From Oscillospiraceae bacterium (GTDB lineage: Bacteria; Bacillota; Clostridia; Oscillospirales; Oscillospiraceae): a DNA stretch of 42,754 nt. The DNA lies in contig WRDH01000026.1 in NCBI GenBank assembly GCA_009783555.1, forward strand, positions 1-42,754, read 5' to 3'. Made by a program: the position numbers and the translations under genes. Each line of letters begins with the position of its first letter. The stretch's first letter is position 1. Below the pieces are notes generated by a model that ran no database searches, was not told where the DNA came from, and saw only the letters and a program-made list of their open reading frames with translations. Positions 31,025-38,703 of this stretch are shown here, piece after piece.

Positions 31025-32590
31025 GTGAAGGTAACAAGCAGTTTAGATCTGCGTACTAACAATAACTATGATAGACAAGTACGCAAAACACAATACAAGA
31101 AACAGAAAAATAAACGCTCCCCTGTAAAAAGCGTGATTCTTTCCATATTCATATTAACACTTCTATCAGGCATTTGCTTTGCCGGATGGTTTTACTGGTG
31201 GACTCAATATGCACGTTTTGAGTATGCTTTGCAACCCGTTGTTGTTTTGAGCGGGCAGCCGGTTAGTGCAATTGATTTTATTTATCCGAGCGAGACAACC
31301 GGGCGTATTTCGGCTGCATTCACAAATCTTGGCTTCAGACCCGTTCCCGGTGCACAATCTGTCTCGCTAACGCTGTCGTTGGGGCGGCGGACTCTACAAG
31401 CAACATCCGGTTTGTTTGTATTAACACCGGTCACTCAGCTTTCTCATGAATATAAAGAACCGGCACCTGAGTTAAAACCAATGGACTTTATATCAAATAT
31501 ACACACTGCATCAGGTATTGCGTACGATCTCCGGTTTGTTGAGGAACCTTTATTACTTGAGGAATACGATGTTGGAGAGCACACACTCTTTCTGACCCTA
31601 AACGGCTCGCCTTTTGAGGTGCAGCTTGATGTTGCAGACACCACTCCTCCCACTGCGACGGCTATAGCAGTTGTTATCAATGCCGGTGAAACAGCAGAGC
31701 CACGGCAATTTTTAACAGACTATTACGATGCTTCCGGCATTAAATCGGTAGAATTTGTAAGTATGCCGAATTTTTTGTCAGATCGTGATCAAATTGTAGA
31801 AATTGAGGTTACTGATAATAACGGCAACAGCAGTATATTCAATAGTGAGTTAATAGTTATACTAAATACTGAAGACCCGGTCATTGAAGGCACCGACACT
31901 ATTATTTCCAGAGTTAACAATCCGATTATATATCTTGCGGGTGTGACAGCGTTTGATGATAAGGGCAGAGCGTTGGATGTTCAGGTTGACAGCAGTGGAG
32001 TAGATCAGTTTACAGTTGGTGAGTATACAGTACTTTACTATGTTGTTGATGCCACCGGCAACCGCTCAGAGGTCAGAGAAACAGTATTTATTATTGATGT
32101 TGATATTGAGGCTGTATATGAGGAGGTTGACAGTGTTCTCGATGTAATACTCAACGATGATATGTCTCAATTGGAAAAAGTCAGAGCCATTCACAGATGG
32201 ATACAAAGAGAGATTGGTTATGTCAACGTAGGAGGCGGCCCTCCTCCTACAGTATACGATGCTGCTTACAGAGCGTTGCGTCAGCGCGGCGGAAACTGTT
32301 TTAACTACTATGCGCTTGCGGAGGTAATGCTGACCCGTGCCGGTATTCCGAATATGCTCATTGAACGTATTCCGGGCACACCGACAAGACATCGCTGGAA
32401 TCTTGTAAACCCCGATGATTTAGGTTGGCATCATTTCGACTCGGTTCCTGCCGGCTTGAATCTGGGCGTTAGAGCCGCCTTCTTCACCGATTCAGAAGCA
32501 AGAGAGTTTTCGGAACGATTGCAGGCCGAACGCGGCAGACAAGACTATTTCACATATAATCCGGACTTGTATCCGGAAATTGTGCAATGA
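31025..32590 (+). CDS. Membrane-anchored transglutaminase-like protein, intact triad
   Basis: The 521-residue protein has a basic cytoplasmic N-terminus of about 35 residues, one membrane helix (VILSIFILTLLSGICFAGWF), Ig-like repeats outside and a transglutaminase-like domain with Cys425 (RGGNCFNYY), His456 (TRHRW) and Asp472 (HHFDSVP). The first outer domain (FYWWTQYARFEYALQPVVVLSGQ) is closely similar to that of the protein at 25031 (FYYWWTEHATFDYVLQPVVILEGQ), while the C-terminal domain is closest to the one at 28931. It may thus combine the features of both paralogues. Start is GTG at 31025 after AAGAAGG. A dispersed palindrome follows the TGA. Confidence 0.82.
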   Translation: MKVTSSLDLRTNNNYDRQVRKTQYKKQKNKRSPVKSVILSIFILTLLSGICFAGWFYWWTQYARFEYALQPVVVLSGQPVSAIDFIYPSETTGRISAAFTNLGFRPVPGAQSVSLTLSLGRRTLQATSGLFVLTPVTQLSHEYKEPAPELKPMDFISNIHTASGIAYDLRFVEEPLLLEEYDVGEHTLFLTLNGSPFEVQLDVADTTPPTATAIAVVINAGETAEPRQFLTDYYDASGIKSVEFVSMPNFLSDRDQIVEIEVTDNNGNSSIFNSELIVILNTEDPVIEGTDTIISRVNNPIIYLAGVTAFDDKGRALDVQVDSSGVDQFTVGEYTVLYYVVDATGNRSEVRETVFIIDVDIEAVYEEVDSVLDVILNDDMSQLEKVRAIHRWIQREIGYVNVGGGPPPTVYDAAYRALRQRGGNCFNYYALAEVMLTRAGIPNMLIERIPGTPTRHRWNLVNPDDLGWHHFDSVPAGLNLGVRAAFFTDSEAREFSERLQAERGRQDYFTYNPDLYPEIVQ

Positions 32591-32595
32591 CGGCA

Positions 32596-32634
32596 AGACA
32601 GGGGGACGCAAGACAGGGGGACGGTTCATCTGTC
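32596..32634 (+). repeat. Partial plus full dispersed palindrome after the third transglutaminase-like gene
   Basis: A truncated copy (GACAGGGGGACG at about 32597) is followed directly by a full copy at 32612-32634. Confidence 0.85.
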
Positions 32635-32650
32635 TTTTTGAAATCACCCA

Positions 32651-32683
32651 CCGCTATCAGCGGCACCCTCTTTTCAAAGAGGG
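32651..32683. terminator. Two adjacent hairpins between convergent genes
   Basis: CCGC/GCGG at 32651-32663 and CCCTC/GAGGG with a TTTTCAAA loop at 32666-32683 lie between the convergent genes ending at 32590 and 32690. They probably act as a shared terminator. Confidence 0.5.
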
Positions 32684-32689
32684 CTATTA

Positions 32690-33985
32690 CTAGTCCTCTA
32701 CATCAAATGCTTCGAGCTTGCTTTTTGGTGCTTCGGGGCGGCTGTCGCCGTGTTTTACAAACAGCATGGTAATGAATGATAATGCTACAAACAGCGCACC
32801 GTACGGGAACAGTGTCCTCCAGCCTGCTGTTGTATTGTCGACCAAAACGCCGGATAAAAACGGTGTTATTGATTGTGCCGTCATGCTGAAGAAGTAGTAA
32901 TATCCCGTGTATTTACCGATATTCGGACCTTTACTCATTTCCACTACCATAGGATAGCTGTTGACATTGATGAATGCCCATGCGGCACCGGCGAGTGCAA
33001 AGAATACAAACATCAGCGGTGAAAAGTCCACAAACAGCAGTGAGGCACTAAATGCAACTGTCAGCATTGCCACACCAATCAATATCGCCTTTTTTCTGCC
33101 GATTTTTGTTGCCAGTATGCCGACCGGGATAAAGGAGATTATCGCTGCTATATTTGCCGAGAGCAGTATCAGCGAGGCGTTTCCGACACCATGCCCCCAA
33201 ATGTTTTCCGCATAACGCGTAAATCCGCTTGTAACTGCGTTATATCCCATAAACCACAAGAATATACTGACGAGAATGAGCAGAAAGCTCTTGCGTACTG
33301 CCGGCTCCATTTTTATTTTTTCTCCCGAAGCTTCAAAATCGTCGGATATCTCATCAATGCCGTACTCGGCACTTTCTTTTCGCATTTCTGCAACCGCTTT
33401 GGGTTCTTTAACTGTGAAATACAAGATGGCGACACTTATAATCATAAAGACTGCGAGGGTTATGAATATCGGGTAATAGTTATCACTGCCCTCTGGCACA
33501 AGTATCGGTGTTGCACCGAGCACCAGTGCACCCCCTATTGCTCCCATTAAGTTTATAACAGCGTTGGCTTTACTTCTGAGAGGTTTCATGGTGACATCAG
33601 GCATCAGGGCGACTGCCGCACTGCGATATGTAGAAGCCGCGACCAGAACAATACACAGTATTGTCATAAACCATGCAAGCTGCTCCGCTCCTGCCGCAAA
33701 TAACAGGGCGACGAAGCCAACGGCAGTTACGAGTGTGCCGAAGAGGATGTATGGCATTCTTCTGCCGATTTTTGTGTTTGTTTTATCTGACAGCCAGCCG
33801 AAAACCGGCAACAGGATTATCGCAAGGATGTTGTCCAGCCCCATAACTAATCCGGTCATTGATGAGCTTAGCTTGAATGTGTTTTCGAGGATCAATGGAA
33901 TGATGTTATCGTAGATCTGCCAAAATGAAACAATCGACATAAATGCAAGACCTACCAAAAAAGTACGTTGATAATTAAGTTTCAT
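32690..33985 (-). CDS. MFS transporter (GPH/sugar-cotransporter-like)
   Basis: The 431-residue protein has 12 predicted membrane segments and a loop motif GWLSDKTNTKIGRRMPYILFG between helices 2 and 3, as in glycoside-pentoside-hexuronide and related sugar transporters. A long cytoplasmic loop rich in Glu and Lys (about 205-232) separates the two halves. It probably imports a sugar or glycoside with a cation. A strong AGGAGG precedes the ATG. It interrupts the dlt-like cluster on the opposite strand. It may instead work with the GH2 glycosidase at 36192, which is on the same strand but 2.2 kb away. Confidence 0.85.
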   Translation of the reverse strand: MKLNYQRTFLVGLAFMSIVSFWQIYDNIIPLILENTFKLSSSMTGLVMGLDNILAIILLPVFGWLSDKTNTKIGRRMPYILFGTLVTAVGFVALLFAAGAEQLAWFMTILCIVLVAASTYRSAAVALMPDVTMKPLRSKANAVINLMGAIGGALVLGATPILVPEGSDNYYPIFITLAVFMIISVAILYFTVKEPKAVAEMRKESAEYGIDEISDDFEASGEKIKMEPAVRKSFLLILVSIFLWFMGYNAVTSGFTRYAENIWGHGVGNASLILLSANIAAIISFIPVGILATKIGRKKAILIGVAMLTVAFSASLLFVDFSPLMFVFFALAGAAWAFINVNSYPMVVEMSKGPNIGKYTGYYYFFSMTAQSITPFLSGVLVDNTTAGWRTLFPYGALFVALSFITMLFVKHGDSRPEAPKSKLEAFDVED

Positions 33986-34053
33986 AAGAAGCCTCCTGAT
34001 GTGGTTTTGGATATGTGTAGATTAATATATCACAGCGGGTGTGGTTTGTATAG

Positions 34054-34096
34054 GGGCAAGACAGGAAGACAGGGGGACGGTTCATCTGTCTTGCCC
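34054..34096 (+). repeat. Dispersed palindrome within a larger hairpin, before the adenylating enzyme
   Basis: A full copy at 34068-34090 is flanked by GGGCAAGACAG on the left and CTGTCTTGCCC on the right, which extends the stem to 11 bp. It lies just upstream of the promoter at 34109. Confidence 0.8.
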
Positions 34097-34108
34097 TTGT
34101 CTTTTTGC

Positions 34109-34137
34109 TTTACTTTCGTCTATCACCAATATATAAT
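34109..34137 (+). promoter_or_regulatory. Promoter (TTTACT, 17 bp, TATAAT) that may give a leaderless mRNA
   Basis: TTTACT at 34109-34114 and a perfect TATAAT at 34132-34137 are 17 bp apart. The predicted start point, 7 bases after the -10 box, coincides with the ATG at 34144. No Shine-Dalgarno sequence precedes that ATG. Confidence 0.55.
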
Positions 34138-34143
34138 TCATGT

Positions 34144-35727
34144 ATGATTAATGTTTTAGATTACCTTGAAAATACTTTGGAGCGTATAGCTGACCCTGCT
34201 AAGATTGCTTTCACCGGCGGTGATGGCTCTGCTTTGTCGTTTCAAGAGCTGTCAGACCTTAGCAGGTCTTGCGGAAGTTATTTGGCAAGTCAGAACATCA
34301 AGAAGCAGCCTGTTGCAGTATTTATGCAAAAAAGTCCGCGTATGATAGCAGCTTTTTTTGGTGTGGTTTACAGCGGGAACTATTATATTCCGCTGGATTC
34401 GGAAATGCCCGCGTTTCGTATACGCCTAATTCTGGAGGCGGTAAATCCGGCGTTGATTATTTGTGATGATGTGACAGAAAAGTTGGTAGAACAGTGGGAC
34501 AGTGTCAACTTCAGCGACATCTGCAGCCACCCGGTTAACGATTCTGCATTAGCTGATATCCGTCGCACTGCGATTGACGCAGACCCGCTTTATGTTGTTT
34601 TTACATCCGGTTCTACCGGTACGCCTAAGGGCGTTGTAGCTACGCACCGATCGGTTATTGACTATATTGAGAACCTTTCGGCGGTGTTGGGAGTCACTGA
34701 GGACACGGTTTTTGGCAATCAATCGCCGTTATATCTTGATGCTTGTTTAAAAGAGGTCTATACGACAATAAAATTCGGTGCTTCTGCTTTCTTGATTCCT
34801 CAATCATTGTTTATGTTCCCTGTCAAGCTGATAGAATATTTAAATGATAACGGTATCAACACGATTTGCTGGGTTGCTTCCGCGCTGAGTTTAGTTGCAG
34901 GGTTAGGCGCATTAAAAGCAGCTACGCCAAAGACGCTTCATACAATCGCTTTTGGCAGCGAGGTATTCCCTATCAAGCACTACAATCTATGGCGCGAAAC
35001 TCTGCCTGATGCAAGATTTATACATCTTTACGGTCCAACAGAGGCGACGGGGATGTCTTGCTTTTACGAATCAACTCGAACTTATGAGCCGGATGAATCC
35101 ATTCCAATCGGGTTTCCTTTCTCCAACACAGAAATCATTTTGCTCGATGATGACGGTAAAATTGCGGCAGATGGGCAGACGGGTGAGATTTGCATTAGAG
35201 GGACTTGCCTGTCACCGGGATATTTTGGAGATATTGATAAAACCTCAAAGGTCTTTGTGCAAAACCCGCTGTCCGTTTTTCCTGATTTGATTTACAGAAC
35301 AGGCGATTTAGGTCGTCGAGGAAAAGATGGTGAGCTGTATTATATATCCAGACGAGACCATCAAATAAAACATATGGGTCATAGAATTGAGCTTGCGGAA
35401 ATAGAGTATGTGGCAAACAGCTGCGACGATATCGGTCTTGCATGCGCTGTTTTTGATGGTGTTGAGAGTAAGATTGTATTGTACTATGTGGGAGCAAGAC
35501 AAGGGGGCGGTTCATCTGTCTTGTCGGGACAGAGGGACGGTTCATCTGTCTTGTCGGGACAGGAAAATAAAGCGACAGTCCGCTCTTACTTAAAATCAAA
35601 TCTGCCGAGATATATGCTCCCGCAGAGCATCATCCAACTGGACGAACTCCCCCGCACTTCCGGCGGTAAGCTGGACAGAGTAGAGTTGCTTGAAATGTAT
35701 AAGTTGTCAGGGGGACGGTTCTCCTGA
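34144..35727 (+). CDS. Amino-acid adenylating enzyme (DltA/NRPS A-domain-like) with repeat insertion
   Basis: The 527-residue protein activates an amino acid with ATP and loads it on a carrier protein. Core motifs are present: A3 VFTSGSTGTPKGV (from Phe153), A4 region SPLYLDACLKEVY with the Asp that usually holds the amino group, A5 HLYGPTEATG, A7 YRTGDLGRR, A8 HQIKHMGHRIELAEIE and A10 RTSGGKLDRVEL with the catalytic Lys. Residues about 452-473 (RQGGGSSVLSGQRDGSSVLSGQ in two pieces of 11) come from two dispersed palindromes and lie in the small C-terminal subdomain. The end SGGRFS and the stop come from another copy. The substrate is probably D-alanine or another small amino acid, but the code is not decisive. 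The carrier gene follows. Confidence 0.88.
   Translation: MINVLDYLENTLERIADPAKIAFTGGDGSALSFQELSDLSRSCGSYLASQNIKKQPVAVFMQKSPRMIAAFFGVVYSGNYYIPLDSEMPAFRIRLILEAVNPALIICDDVTEKLVEQWDSVNFSDICSHPVNDSALADIRRTAIDADPLYVVFTSGSTGTPKGVVATHRSVIDYIENLSAVLGVTEDTVFGNQSPLYLDACLKEVYTTIKFGASAFLIPQSLFMFPVKLIEYLNDNGINTICWVASALSLVAGLGALKAATPKTLHTIAFGSEVFPIKHYNLWRETLPDARFIHLYGPTEATGMSCFYESTRTYEPDESIPIGFPFSNTEIILLDDDGKIAADGQTGEICIRGTCLSPGYFGDIDKTSKVFVQNPLSVFPDLIYRTGDLGRRGKDGELYYISRRDHQIKHMGHRIELAEIEYVANSCDDIGLACAVFDGVESKIVLYYVGARQGGGSSVLSGQRDGSSVLSGQENKATVRSYLKSNLPRYMLPQSIIQLDELPRTSGGKLDRVELLEMYKLSGGRFS
35498..35563 (+). repeat. Two dispersed palindromes inside the adenylating-enzyme gene
   Basis: Copies at 35498-35520 and 35528-35550 lie 30 bp apart, and part of a third follows to about 35563. 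They are read as GGSSVLSGQ and DGSSVLSGQ. Because the spacing is a multiple of three, the frame is kept. Confidence 0.88.
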
Positions 35728-35782
35728 CAACTTGTGTAGAAATTTCATCATTTATTGTCAGGAGAACCGTCCCCCTGACAAC
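35704..35782. repeat. Two dispersed palindromes in inverted orientation between ligase and carrier
   Basis: A variant copy at 35706-35728 (right end GGTTCTCCTGAC) and its exact reverse complement at 35757-35779 flank a short AT-rich spacer. The pair would form a hairpin with a stem of over 25 bp. The left copy encodes the last residues and TGA stop of the adenylating enzyme. Confidence 0.88.
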
Positions 35783-35801
35783 AAAACGAGGTATAGCTTA
35801 A

Positions 35802-36032
35802 ATGAGTGTGTTGTTGGAAATTTTACAGGAAATGCATAATGATGTTGATTTTGAGACTCATGTGACGTTGATTGATGATAATGTCATTGATTCGTTTGAT
35901 ATAATTACTCTTATTGCAGAAATAGATGACAGAATAGGCGTGACAATCCCCGCCGAGGAGCTGATACCAGAAAATTTCAACTCATATGCGGCGATAAGAG
36001 CACTGGTTAACCGGTTGGAAGATGAAGATTAG
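35802..36032 (+). CDS. Acyl/aminoacyl carrier protein (DltC-like)
   Basis: The 76-residue acidic protein is a phosphopantetheine carrier. Ser31 in NVIDSFDIITLIAEI is the attachment site, and the pattern that follows (IDDRIGVTIPAEELIPENFNSYAAI) is that of DltC and other small carriers. It would receive an aminoacyl group from the enzyme at 34144 and pass it to the MBOAT protein at the membrane. The gene follows the ligase after an inverted pair of palindromes. GAGG lies about 10 bases before the ATG. The fold-back element at 36057 follows the stop. Confidence 0.88.
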   Translation: MSVLLEILQEMHNDVDFETHVTLIDDNVIDSFDIITLIAEIDDRIGVTIPAEELIPENFNSYAAIRALVNRLEDED

Positions 36033-36056
36033 TTTCTAAAGTAATGCTCATGTAGC

Positions 36057-36179
36057 GCAGCTTGGGTATTATATTTTATTGTTTCTACCGCCAAAGAGTA
36101 CGTCCTGTACTCTATTGTCGGACGCTCCACCGTCCGTGGTTACGCTTGACGAAACAATAAAATATAATACCCAAGCTGC
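36057..36179. repeat. Fold-back element with perfect 28-bp inverted repeats at a convergent gene junction
   Basis: Bases 36057-36084 and 36152-36179 are perfect complements. The outer ends share GCAGCTTGG with the element at 19282-19432. The interior contains AGAGTAC/GTACTCT and CGGAC/GTCCG hairpins. It lies between the carrier gene and the convergent GH2 gene and probably ends transcription from both sides. Confidence 0.85.
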
Positions 36180-36191
36180 ACTGTTAAAGTT

Positions 36192-38678
36192 CTATTTTGC
36201 TGTTAACTCTATAAATGCAGTTTCTATACCCTCCGCTGACACAGTCACCTTAACTTCTCCCGGTTCGCGCTTCGCTCTAATTATCGCCAGCAAAAGACCG
36301 CCGTAGGTGTTCATGGTTGATGCTTTAAAGCTTTCGTGGGAGTCGGGTTTTCCGTTATCCAAGGCTATCAGTTCTGCTGCTCCTTCTACCTTGACTGTTA
36401 TTGCATCTGTTGCTGTGGGGTTGAATACTCCGTTTTTGTCGTGCAGGGATATTTCTATGTGGGCGATGTCCCTGCCGTTGGCGATTAGTGTATCGCTGTC
36501 GCATGTTGTGTGGATTGCCGAGGGTTTGCCGGCTGCTTTGACGGTGTGGCGGCAGGCTTCTTTATCGTCTATGTAGCCTATTACCTCCAGGGTTTCGTCT
36601 GTTACGGGGACGTCCCAGGCGAGAAACATATCGTCGGTGTTTGCGGGTTTTTGCGGCGTGTCCCAATGTCCGTAGGTTTCCGTCATTCCGTAAGCAGGGT
36701 AGCTGTAAGATTTTCTGCCGTAGGATTTTCCACCGACGAACAGTTCCGCATATTCGCAGTTTGTATAGCAAAGTACAGGGATTACTTGACCTTCCGGCAT
36801 GTCTATGTTGCGATGGGGGAATATGTATATCATTGGTTTTTCTCTCATCCATATACTTTGGTAGAAATAGTAGTGGTCTTTCGGAAATCCGCAGGTATCG
36901 AGTACGCCTGCGCTGTTGCTTCTGTCCGGCCAGTGGGCTTCGCCCAGGTAGTCTACTCCTGTCCACATGAAGTCGCCGATTATATAATCATGCGTCATCG
37001 TGAAGCGCAGCAGTTTTTGCACGTTTACAACTGCCGAATAGTAAGGTCTGCGCCAGTAGTTTTCGGGCAATTTCATGCGGTAGTCGCCCCGTTTTCCTGC
37101 CGCAGAGTGGTTTTCTACGCCCAAAATCAGCCTATCAGGGTTAGCTCTCTTATCGTCATCATATAGGGTTTCCGCACGGGTTCTCCAACGTGGTGTATAG
37201 TTGTAGCTCACTATATCCAGTACATCGAGAAATTCTTTGGTTGCAGGGTTCGGTTCTGAACATATCTGGTCGTTCGCTTGTGTGCAAAGGCGTGTCGGGT
37301 CGATTCCGTGGCAGATGTCTTGCAGTTTTTTCGCAAGGATATGCCCGTCGGATGAGGATTGCTCCGGTACTTCATTACCTATGCTCCATATAATGATTGA
37401 CGGGTGGTTACGGTCACGATAAAGCATCGCCTCTAAATCCACCACATGGTTTTCTTCAAACCACTCCGAGTATCCTCTGCTTTCATGTGTGTTGCTGCCT
37501 GCTGTTTTCCATTTGAGCAATGCCCATTCGTCAAAGGCTTCGTCCAGAACGTAAAAGCCCATTTCATCGCATAAATCAAGCAGATTCGTGTCAGGCGGAT
37601 TATGCGCGCATCTGATGGCGTTCACACCCATTTCTTTCAACTTCGTAAGCCTCCGCCGCCAAACCTTTGCGGGAACTGCCGCTCCGACCGCTCCACCGTC
37701 GTGATGGACACATGCTCCGTTTAGCTTTACTTGCTTCCCATTTATCAAGCAGCCATAATCAGGACTTAGCTCAACTGACCGCACACCGAAGACTGTTTCA
37801 TATTCGTCGAGTATTGTATCGCCGCTTTTTAAAGTTGAAACAGCTTTGTATAAATATGGTGTTTCCGCTGTCCAAAGCTTTGGTTTTTTTATTGACAGTG
37901 TCTGTGTGACTTCCTTTGATTTTTTTACACATGCTTTTTCGCTTACGATATTTTTTTCGCCTACGATAATTTTATCGTTTGCACATTCGTTTCCATCCAT
38001 ATCAAACACGGTTGCGGTGAGTGTAATACGTGGAGAATCTGTGCAACAGGGAGAGCCTGCTATGACGACTTTTGTGGCGACTTTAACTACCGCTTCAGTC
38101 ACAGGATTAACTGCTGTGTTTGGTGCAGTATCGTTCGCTTCGATACTTTCTGTTGTTATGTATGTCCCGTATGTCGGGATATGGGTTTGGTCAACGCATT
38201 TTATCCAAACCTCGCGGGTTATTCCGGACCCTGAATACCATCGGGAGTTTGGTTGAAATGAGTTGTTTACGCGTACAATAAGCTCATTCTCGCCTTCATA
38301 GTTGAGTGTGTCTGTAATGTCAAACTCAAACGGTGTGTAACCGTACACATGCTCGCCAAGTTCTTTTCCGTTAAGTGTTACATTTGCGTTCATGTATGCA
38401 CCGTCGAAAAGAAGGAATACACGTTTTCCCTTACAGATTGGGTCAACGATGAATATCTTTTTATACCATCCGATTCCCGCTTTAACATACCCTCCTGAAC
38501 CAAGTGTGGCAGCGTTCTTGTCAAACGGGTATTCAATACTCCAGTCATGAGGCAATTGCACAGTACGATACCCTGATAGATCCTCCCCCGGTTCATCACC
38601 ATATTCGTCAGCATGGCGAAAATGCCAGTTAAATCCGAAGTATTGTGTGACTCTAGGTGTTTGTTCAGTAAGGTACAT
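36192..38678 (-). CDS. Glycoside hydrolase family 2 (beta-galactosidase-like)
   Basis: The 828-residue protein has the GH2 order: jelly-roll sugar-binding domain (LPHDWSIEYPF, GWYKKIF), an Ig-like domain, then a TIM barrel with GACVHHDGGAVGAAVP, INAIRCAHNPP-like VNAIRCAHNPPD, the general acid Glu in IWSIGNEVPEQ (about 435) and the likely nucleophile Glu in LILGVENHSA (about 522). The segments FMWTGVDYLGEAHWP and LDTCGFPKDHYYFYQS are also typical. A C-terminal Ig-like domain follows. There is no signal peptide, so it should act in the cytoplasm on imported beta-galactosides or related sugars. GAAAGGCAG precedes the ATG. Confidence 0.92.
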   Translation of the reverse strand: MYLTEQTPRVTQYFGFNWHFRHADEYGDEPGEDLSGYRTVQLPHDWSIEYPFDKNAATLGSGGYVKAGIGWYKKIFIVDPICKGKRVFLLFDGAYMNANVTLNGKELGEHVYGYTPFEFDITDTLNYEGENELIVRVNNSFQPNSRWYSGSGITREVWIKCVDQTHIPTYGTYITTESIEANDTAPNTAVNPVTEAVVKVATKVVIAGSPCCTDSPRITLTATVFDMDGNECANDKIIVGEKNIVSEKACVKKSKEVTQTLSIKKPKLWTAETPYLYKAVSTLKSGDTILDEYETVFGVRSVELSPDYGCLINGKQVKLNGACVHHDGGAVGAAVPAKVWRRRLTKLKEMGVNAIRCAHNPPDTNLLDLCDEMGFYVLDEAFDEWALLKWKTAGSNTHESRGYSEWFEENHVVDLEAMLYRDRNHPSIIIWSIGNEVPEQSSSDGHILAKKLQDICHGIDPTRLCTQANDQICSEPNPATKEFLDVLDIVSYNYTPRWRTRAETLYDDDKRANPDRLILGVENHSAAGKRGDYRMKLPENYWRRPYYSAVVNVQKLLRFTMTHDYIIGDFMWTGVDYLGEAHWPDRSNSAGVLDTCGFPKDHYYFYQSIWMREKPMIYIFPHRNIDMPEGQVIPVLCYTNCEYAELFVGGKSYGRKSYSYPAYGMTETYGHWDTPQKPANTDDMFLAWDVPVTDETLEVIGYIDDKEACRHTVKAAGKPSAIHTTCDSDTLIANGRDIAHIEISLHDKNGVFNPTATDAITVKVEGAAELIALDNGKPDSHESFKASTMNTYGGLLLAIIRAKREPGEVKVTVSAEGIETAFIELTAK

Positions 38679-38703
38679 AATGTTTCTGCCTTTCTTTTTC
38701 TTA

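Noticed and set aside
36510..37166. Open frame of 218 codons opposite the GH2 gene
   Set aside because: It lies fully antisense to a well-supported glycosidase gene, without a ribosome binding site or known motifs.
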